11,391 nt of DNA from JBEIUL01 sp044356865. GTDB lineage: Bacteria > Planctomycetota > Phycisphaerae > Phycisphaerales > SM1A02. Location of the stretch: assembly GCA_044356865.1 (NCBI GenBank), contig JBIKVN010000094.1, positions 1 through 11,391 of the forward strand, read 5' to 3'. Position numbers and translations under genes: made by a program. The notes below the pieces were generated by a model. That model made no database searches. It was not told the origin of the DNA and saw only the letters and a program-made list of their open reading frames with translations. Of the stretch, positions 6,084 to 11,391 are shown in pieces. How positions within the stretch are numbered: the first letter of the stretch is position 1; every line of letters begins with the position of its first letter.

Positions 6084-6089
6084 AAGGTA
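6084..6089 (-). promoter_or_regulatory. Candidate -10 box close to the start codon
   Basis: Read on the minus strand, TACCTT ends 12 bases before the ATG at 6071. If it is a -10 box, the mRNA would have a leader of only about five bases or none. The absence of a Shine-Dalgarno fits leaderless translation. The hexamer matches the -10 consensus only partly, and the -35 region (TTTTCG 17 bases upstream) is weak. Confidence 0.25.
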
Positions 6090-6280
6090 CGGTTCCGGGG
6101 TCCGGGCGAAAAGGGGGTGAAGCGTCGCGAACGCGAGGAGGAGTCCGAGCTCGCCCGTCACCCGGACAACGCGGTCCTACGGCGCCCGAACAACTCGGGA
6201 ACCTCTCGCCGCGGGGTTCACGCCACATCCGATCCGGGCGCCGGAACGCGAGGTTGGGCGTGCCTTCCGGTGGCGTTCCC

Positions 6281-9200
6281 TCACGGCGTGAGTTTCGCCG
6301 CCGCCGCCTCGAGCGCCGCGACGCGGGCCGCCCGCGCGGCCTTCGCATCGTCCTTCGCCGGCTCGGGCGTGGCCACGATCGCGGCGATCGCCGTTCGCAG
6401 CGCCTCGGCCGCCTTCGCGTTCTCGCCGCGGGCGACCTGGACGGTCGCGAGCGACTCGAGGGCGAGGTCGTCGCGGGAGGCAGTCTGCTTCACGGCCTCC
6501 TCGGCGTACCCGAGCAGCGTGTCGAGCTCGCGCCGCGGGTCGCCGGCCGGCAGTCCGGCGGCGCCGCCGCGGGCGAGCGCGGCGAGGATTCCCGGTCCGA
6601 TGCCCTTCACGCCCCACGCGCGGGCGGCCTCGAGCGCGGGACCGATCCGATCGGCCTCGAGCGAGGTTCGCAACAGCCGGCTCACCTCGGCGGCCGGCAG
6701 GCCTTCGGGAGCGCTCGGACGGAGAAAGTCAGGCCGGTTCTCGGGAAGGGAGGGATCGCCGATCCAGGTGAGCACCCGCTCGCCCCGGGCCTCGGGAATG
6801 AAGGCGGCTCCCGCAGCGATGGGCCGCCCCGCGAGCGTCGCCTGGCGCTCGGCGAAGCGCACCCGGTTCGGCACGCCGTCCCAGATGCGGGCAACGCCGT
6901 CGGCGGAGGCGGTCACCATTCGCGTGCCTTCGGGGCTGAAGGTGGCCGAGACCATGCCGTCGCGGCCGGCGGCGAGTCGGGCGACGACCTCGCCGCTGGC
7001 GACATCCCACACTCGCGCGGTGTTGTCGGTGCCGGTGGTCACCAGTCGGGTGCCGTCCTGGTTGAAGTTCACCGACAGCACGGGAGTGCCCGGCGTGACG
7101 AGGCGGTGCCGTTCGAGGCCGGTGCGGGCGTCCGAGAGCAAGATCGAGCCGTCGCGCGATCCGGTCGCCACGGTGCGACCGTCGGGCGAAAGGCGGGCGG
7201 CCCGCACCTCGTGGCCGTCGATGACCGCCAGCGGCTCTCCCGTCTCGACCCGCCACAGCCGGGCGGTGCGATCGAGCGAAAGCGTGAGGAGCACGGTGCC
7301 GTCGGCGCTGAACGCCGTCGACTGCACACCCTCGGCGTGTCCTTCGATCGTGCGGATGGGACTGCCCGTGGCGGCGTTCCAGAGCCGGGCGGTCTTGTCG
7401 TCGGAGACGGTGACGATCGTCGCGCCGTCGGGCGAGTAGGTCGCGAAGTTGACCCGCCCGCCGTGACCGGTCAATTCGCGTTGAAGCGTGCCGTCGTCGA
7501 CCGACCAGACCCGGGCGGTGCCGTCGTGCGAGGCGGTCAGCAGTTCCCGGCCGTCGGGACTGAACGCGGTCGAGACCACCCGCTCGCGGTGCCCCTCGAG
7601 CGTGCGGAGGGGGGCGCCGGTCGCGGCGTTCCAGATCCGGGCGGTGCCGTCGCGCGAGGCGGTGGCGATGCGGGTCCCGTCGGGGCTGAACTTCGGTGAG
7701 GTGACCTCGGCGGAGTGCCCCACGAGATCGAACAGGAACTCGCCCGACGCGACTTCCCAGATCCGGGCCACCGGGCTCTCCGAGGTGGTGACGAGCCGGG
7801 TTCCGTCGGCGCTGAGCACCGCCGACCGGACGATGCCGGTGTGTCCCCCGAGCTCGCGGATCTCGGGCGGGGTCGAGACCTCCCAGATGCGGGCGGTCCG
7901 GTCGATCGACGAGGTGACCGCCGAACGCCCGTCGGGACTGAACCGGGCGGTGAAGAGCCCCTGCTCGTGGCCCTTGAGTTCGGCCAGCGGAAGTCCCGTC
8001 GCGGCGTCCCAGACGCGGGCGACCGGATCAAGCAGCGATGCGGTCAGGACCCGCCGCCCGTCGGGGCTGAACTCGGCGGAGAAGAGCGGGACCCCATGGT
8101 CGCGGATCTCGACGAGCGGGGCGCCGGTCGCGGCATCCCAGATGCGGGCGGTCTTGTCGGCCGAAGCGGTCAGCACGCGGGTGCCGTCGGGACTGAAGCG
8201 GACGCTCGGGATGCTCTCCTCGTGGCCGTCGAGCCGGGCGATCGTCGCGCCGCTTCCGGCGTCGAAGACCCGGCCCGTCGCGTCGAGCGATCCGGTCACG
8301 ACCTGCGTGCCGTCGGGCGAGAACCGGGCGACGAGGACTTCCTTGCCGTGGCCCTCGAGCGTCGCGAGGGTCTCGCCGGTCTCCGCGTCCCATACCCGCG
8401 CCGTCCCGTCGGCCGAGGCGGTCACGAGTCGCCGGCCGTCCGGGCTGAACTGCAGGGAGGCGACCAGCCCGGCATGGCCGGCGAGGATCCTGGCCGCGGC
8501 GCCGGTCGCGGCGTCCCAGGTCCGGGCGGTGCCGTCGCCCGACGCGGTGGCGAGCACCCGGCCGTCGGGACTGAAGGCCGAGAGGTAGATCGGGCCCTCA
8601 TGCCCGGTGAGGGTCGCGAGGCAGGTTCCTTTCGCGGTGTCCCAGAGCCGCGCGGTGCCGTCGGCCGAGGTCGAAGCGATGCGGGCGCCGTCGGGCGAGA
8701 AGGTCGCGTGCACCACCTGCTTCTCGTGGCCGACGAGTTCGGCCAAGGGTTCGGCGGTCGCGGCGGCGAAGACGCGGATGATGCGGTCGTCGGAAACGGT
8801 GAGGATCCGCGTCCCGTCGGGGCTGAAGGCCGCCGCGAACACCTCGCCGCCGTGCCGGCCGAGCGTGGCGAGGCTGCGGTCGAGGCCGCCGTTGAGCCAG
8901 CCCCACTCCCAGCCGCGCAGCGGCGGTGGGCAGGCCGCGAGGTAGCCGCGGATCCGGCGGATCTCGTCGCTCTCGGCGGCGATGCCGGCGAGCTGCGCGT
9001 TCGCGAGATAGGCGTTCTCCTCGACCTTCCTGCGGGCCGCGTCGGCGGCGTCGCGGGCCGCGATCGCCTGCCGCTCGTTCTCGAGGGCCGCGTTCCGCGC
9101 GACCGTCGCCTCCCACCATTGCCAGGTCGCGAGCCCGAGGCCGAACACCAGCGCCCCGAGCACCGCGGCCGATCCGACCGCGATCGCCTTGTTGCGGCGG

Positions 9201-10285
9201 ACATACTTGCGGAAGCGGTAGGCCTTCGACTCGGGCGCCGCGACGAGCGGCTTCCCGTCGAGGTAGTTCCCGACATCCTCGGCCATCGCGACCGCCGACT
9301 GGTAGCGTTCGGCGGGCTCCTTCCGCATCGCCTTGAGCGGGATCCACTCGAGCTCGCTCTTGAGGTCCTTCGCGAGGGCGGCCACCGCGACGCCGCGGGC
9401 CTCCTCGATCTTCGCGGCCCGCTCGCGGTCGCGGGTCACGATCGTCGTCAGCCGCATGCTCGGCGACGGCGGGTCGACCTCGGTGATGACCCGCTGGATC
9501 TCGCGGTAGCCCTTGGAACGCAGCTCCTTCGAGTCGAAGGGAAGCAGGCCGGTGAGCAGCTCGTACAGGATCACGCCGAGCGAATAGACGTCGGTCCGGG
9601 TGTCGATCTGGCCGGCGTTCGACTCGGCCTGCTCGGGGCTCATGTACTCGGGCGTGCCGACCATCGAGCCGGTCTCGGTCATCATCTCGGCGTCGGAGGC
9701 CTGCTGCGTGAGGGCCTTCGCCACGCCGAAGTCGATGACCTTCGCGTTCGGATGGTCGCCGTCCTCCATCGCGACGAGGATGTTGCCGGGTTTCAGGTCG
9801 CGGTGGATGACGCCCTTGGTGTGGGCGTGCTGCACCGCGTCGCAGACCTGCATGAAGAGCTTGAGGCGATCCTTCGTCGAGAGCCCGTTCGAGTCGCAGA
9901 AGTCGTTGATGGGCTTGCCCTTCACGAACTCCATCGCGAAGTAGGGCCGGCCCGCGGGCGTGAGGCCGCCGTCGATGAGCGTCGCCACGTTGTGGTGGCT
10001 CATCGCGGCGAGCGTCTGCCGCTCCTGCTCGAAGCGGGTGAGCACCGACTTCGAGTCCATGCCGGCCTTCACGAGCTTGAGGGCGACCTTCTGCTGGAAG
10101 GGCACCTTGCGCTCGGCGAGCCAGACGCTGCCGAATCCGCCCTCGCCGAGGAGCGACACCAGCGTGTACGGCCCGACCATGTCGCCCGGCTTCTCGAGGT
10201 GGGCGGCCGCGATCTGCTCGGCCAGCCCGTGCGAGACGATGGTCTGCGCGGCGTCGGGGGGAAGCGTCTTCGGTTCGTCCGACAT
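6281..10285 (-). CDS. Membrane-anchored Ser/Thr protein kinase with 16 WD40 repeats
   Basis: A 1334-residue PknB-type (Hanks) kinase of planctomycetal architecture. Catalytic domain about 39-345: glycine loop GEGGFGSV (47-54), Lys70 in VALK, HRDLKPGN (161-168), DFG (185-187), GTPEYMSPE (210-218) and DVYSLGV (232-238), so it should be active. A KYVRRNK stretch precedes one transmembrane helix (about 367-388), placing the kinase in the cytoplasm and the remainder outside. A helical linker ends in LRGWEWGWLN. Sixteen WD40 repeats of about 42 residues (481-1136) follow, enough for two propellers. The 198-residue tail is Ala-rich and helical with a TPR-like ESLATVQVARGENAKAAEAL. I infer an envelope sensor that phosphorylates cytoplasmic targets. 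The start MSDEPK was chosen because upstream codons overlap metB; no Shine-Dalgarno is visible. It begins 20 bases after metB on the same strand, so co-transcription is plausible. Confidence 0.93.
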   Translation of the reverse strand: MSDEPKTLPPDAAQTIVSHGLAEQIAAAHLEKPGDMVGPYTLVSLLGEGGFGSVWLAERKVPFQQKVALKLVKAGMDSKSVLTRFEQERQTLAAMSHHNVATLIDGGLTPAGRPYFAMEFVKGKPINDFCDSNGLSTKDRLKLFMQVCDAVQHAHTKGVIHRDLKPGNILVAMEDGDHPNAKVIDFGVAKALTQQASDAEMMTETGSMVGTPEYMSPEQAESNAGQIDTRTDVYSLGVILYELLTGLLPFDSKELRSKGYREIQRVITEVDPPSPSMRLTTIVTRDRERAAKIEEARGVAVAALAKDLKSELEWIPLKAMRKEPAERYQSAVAMAEDVGNYLDGKPLVAAPESKAYRFRKYVRRNKAIAVGSAAVLGALVFGLGLATWQWWEATVARNAALENERQAIAARDAADAARRKVEENAYLANAQLAGIAAESDEIRRIRGYLAACPPPLRGWEWGWLNGGLDRSLATLGRHGGEVFAAAFSPDGTRILTVSDDRIIRVFAAATAEPLAELVGHEKQVVHATFSPDGARIASTSADGTARLWDTAKGTCLATLTGHEGPIYLSAFSPDGRVLATASGDGTARTWDAATGAAARILAGHAGLVASLQFSPDGRRLVTASADGTARVWDAETGETLATLEGHGKEVLVARFSPDGTQVVTGSLDATGRVFDAGSGATIARLDGHEESIPSVRFSPDGTRVLTASADKTARIWDAATGAPLVEIRDHGVPLFSAEFSPDGRRVLTASLLDPVARVWDAATGLPLAELKGHEQGLFTARFSPDGRSAVTSSIDRTARIWEVSTPPEIRELGGHTGIVRSAVLSADGTRLVTTSESPVARIWEVASGEFLFDLVGHSAEVTSPKFSPDGTRIATASRDGTARIWNAATGAPLRTLEGHRERVVSTAFSPDGRELLTASHDGTARVWSVDDGTLQRELTGHGGRVNFATYSPDGATIVTVSDDKTARLWNAATGSPIRTIEGHAEGVQSTAFSADGTVLLTLSLDRTARLWRVETGEPLAVIDGHEVRAARLSPDGRTVATGSRDGSILLSDARTGLERHRLVTPGTPVLSVNFNQDGTRLVTTGTDNTARVWDVASGEVVARLAAGRDGMVSATFSPEGTRMVTASADGVARIWDGVPNRVRFAERQATLAGRPIAAGAAFIPEARGERVLTWIGDPSLPENRPDFLRPSAPEGLPAAEVSRLLRTSLEADRIGPALEAARAWGVKGIGPGILAALARGGAAGLPAGDPRRELDTLLGYAEEAVKQTASRDDLALESLATVQVARGENAKAAEALRTAIAAIVATPEPAKDDAKAARAARVAALEAAAAKLTP
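6878..8845 (-). repeat. Array of 16 WD40-coding repeats, about 126 bases each
   Basis: Each unit encodes roughly V-x-S-A-x-FSPDG-x-x-(L/V)-x-TAS-x-D-x-TAR-(V/I)-WD-A-x-TG, eight to ten residues, then GH. Lengths are 40 to 43 residues, mostly 42. Units with TASADGTAR and WDAATG are also close at DNA level, whereas units 7, 9, 14 and 15 are more degenerate (LLDPVAR, SESPVAR, GSILLSDA, GTDNTAR). The regular phase marks coding repeats and not a CRISPR or satellite array. Confidence 0.92.
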
Positions 10286-10305
10286 GGGAGCCGGGAGGAT
10301 ACCCG

Positions 10306-11391
10306 TCAGGCCTTCGCAAGGGCCGCGTCGAGGTCGGCCATCAGGTCCTTCGGGTCCTCGATGCCGATCGAGAGCCGCACGAGCGAGTCGGAAATGCCGA
10401 GCTCGGCCCGGGCCTCGGGGGGGACCGAGGCGTGGGTCATGATCGCGGGGTGCTCGATGAGGCTCTCGACCCCGCCGAGGCTCTCGGCGAGGGCGAAGAT
10501 CCGCACTTCCTCGAGGAAGCGGCGGCTCTCGGCGAGACCGCCCTTGAGGTGGATGGTGATCATCCCGCCGAAGGCCGGCCGCCCGTCGAGCCGCATCTGT
10601 GCCGCGGCGAGGGCGTGCTGCGGGTGGCTCCGCAGGCCGGGATAGGTCACCTTCTCGATCTTGGGGTGCCGCTCGAGCCACTCGGCGATGCCGAGGGCCG
10701 CGTTGCAGTGGTGCCGCATGCGGATCGCGAGGGTCTTCACGCCGCGCAGGGCCAGGTAGGAGTCGAACGGCGACAGCACCGAGCCGATCGCGTTCTGGAG
10801 GAAGCGCAGCCGCTCGGCGAGGTCCTTGCGGCGCGTCACGAGCACGCCGCCGAGGGTGTCGGAGTGGCCGCCGAGGTACTTCGTCGCCGAGTGCATCACG
10901 AGGTCGAGGCCGAGCTCGAGCGGGCGCTGGAGCATCGGGCTCGCGAAGGTGTTGTCGCAGACGGTCAGGATGCCGTGCTTCTGGCCGAGGCGGCCGACCT
11001 CCGCGAGGTCGCAGAGCTTCAGCGTCGGGTTGGTCGGCGTCTCGACCCAGATCATCGCGGGCTTGTGGCGGACCACCGCGTCGGCGAGCTTCTGGGGGTC
11101 GCTCAGGTCGGCGTAGACGGGCTTGAGGCCCATCGAGCGCTCGCGGACCCGGGTCATGAGCCGCCGCGAGCCGCCGTAGAGGTCGTCCATCGCGAGCACC
11201 GTCGCGCCGTGGTCGAGCAGCTCGAGGGCGGTGCCGATCGCGGCGAGGCCCGACGCGAAGGCGAAGCCGCCGCAGGTGCGGTCGTCGGCCTCGGACAGGC
11301 CGCTCGACTCGAGGTCGCCCATCGCCCGCTCGAACGCGAAGCGGGTCGCGTTGTGGCTGCGGGTGTACTCGAAGCCCTTGTGGACGCCGGG
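10306..11391 (-). CDS. metB: Cystathionine gamma-synthase/lyase, PLP-dependent (5' partial)
   Basis: A Cys/Met-metabolism PLP enzyme. It either joins O-acyl-homoserine with cysteine to make cystathionine (methionine synthesis) or cleaves cystathionine. The frame is open to the right edge (PGVHKGFEYTRSHNATRFAFE), so only the first 20 or so residues are missing; the ATG at 11322 is internal. Seen in the 361 visible residues: EYTRSHNATR for phosphate and partner-subunit contacts, FASGLAA, VETPTNPTLK, CDNTFASP, and SATKYLGGHSD with the PLP lysine (codon 10879-10881). The C-terminus SLGGVESLIEHPAIMTHAS, GISDSLVRLSIGIED resembles MetB of actinobacteria, but gamma-lyases are very similar, so synthase versus lyase is unsettled. 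The kinase gene starts 20 bases after the stop, an unusual pairing. Confidence 0.9.
   Translation of the reverse strand, partial: PGVHKGFEYTRSHNATRFAFERAMGDLESSGLSEADDRTCGGFAFASGLAAIGTALELLDHGATVLAMDDLYGGSRRLMTRVRERSMGLKPVYADLSDPQKLADAVVRHKPAMIWVETPTNPTLKLCDLAEVGRLGQKHGILTVCDNTFASPMLQRPLELGLDLVMHSATKYLGGHSDTLGGVLVTRRKDLAERLRFLQNAIGSVLSPFDSYLALRGVKTLAIRMRHHCNAALGIAEWLERHPKIEKVTYPGLRSHPQHALAAAQMRLDGRPAFGGMITIHLKGGLAESRRFLEEVRIFALAESLGGVESLIEHPAIMTHASVPPEARAELGISDSLVRLSIGIEDPKDLMADLDAALAKA

Noticed and set aside
6072..6161. Start of the 407-residue protein at 6161
   Set aside because: The additional 30 residues contain no family-like sequence, and the region carries promoter-like sequence close to the ATG at 6071.
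6243..6279. GGAACGC/GCGTTCC inverted repeat just after the kinase stop as a terminator
   Set aside because: It has only seven pairs, a 23-base loop and no T-run; too weak to list as a feature.
6878..8845. Periodic repeats as a CRISPR or tandem satellite
   Set aside because: The period of about 126 bases with codon-level variation and conserved FSPDG...WD motifs is a WD40 coding array; there are no short identical repeats with unique spacers.
4905..10645. Long plus-strand open frames opposite the 407-residue gene and the kinase (844, 481, 366 and 976 codons)
   Set aside because: These are shadows of the minus-strand genes; their apparent repeats mirror the WD40 repeats in the wrong frame.
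10286..10681. Kinase start further upstream at 10681
   Set aside because: The extra 132 codons run through the metB coding sequence in another frame; MSDEPK followed by the canonical pre-kinase segment is the natural start.

Overview
The window is a very GC-rich bacterial chromosome segment that looks planctomycetal, probably Phycisphaerae-like. Three things point there: a PknB-type Ser/Thr kinase fused through one membrane segment to a long WD40 array, two small secreted proteins ending in a VPAP / hydrophobic / Arg-rich sorting tail (a PEP-CTERM-like variant), and genes that often lack a Shine-Dalgarno sequence. No rRNA, tRNA, CRISPR array, transposase or integrase was seen.

Plus strand, 1-4826. 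The left edge cuts into fliI, the flagellar export ATPase. It overlaps fliJ by the four bases ATGA, so this is the end of a flagellar export operon. A two-gene cassette follows (1885-2670 and 2932-3615) encoding Cys-free secreted proteins of unknown function with matching C-terminal sorting tails. Next comes an AroE-family (shikimate dehydrogenase-like) gene, 3954-4826. A 56-base in-frame copy of the start of that aroE-like gene lies just after fliJ (1700-1755; 48 of 56 bases identical, 31 of 32 in its core). The two secreted-protein genes are therefore bracketed by direct repeats of the aroE 5' end. This suggests fliJ and aroE were once adjacent and the cassette arrived later.

Minus strand, 11391-4848. 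From right to left: a 5'-truncated metB (cystathionine gamma-synthase/lyase), then 20 bases later a 1334-residue kinase. The kinase has a cytoplasmic catalytic domain, one transmembrane helix, sixteen WD40 repeats and a helical, TPR-like tail. After another 209 bases there is a 407-residue protein of unknown function with a possible N-terminal helix-turn-helix. It converges on aroE, with 21 bases between the stop codons that include a 14-bp palindrome.

Most worth a second look: the aroE-derived direct repeats around the secreted-protein cassette, the altered substrate-binding residues of the AroE-like enzyme, the shared GCGTCCG inverted repeats in the leaders of both secreted-protein genes, the 16-blade extracytoplasmic sensor of the kinase, and the uncharacterised 407-residue protein. 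I found no defence, secondary-metabolite or mobile-element system that I could defend.
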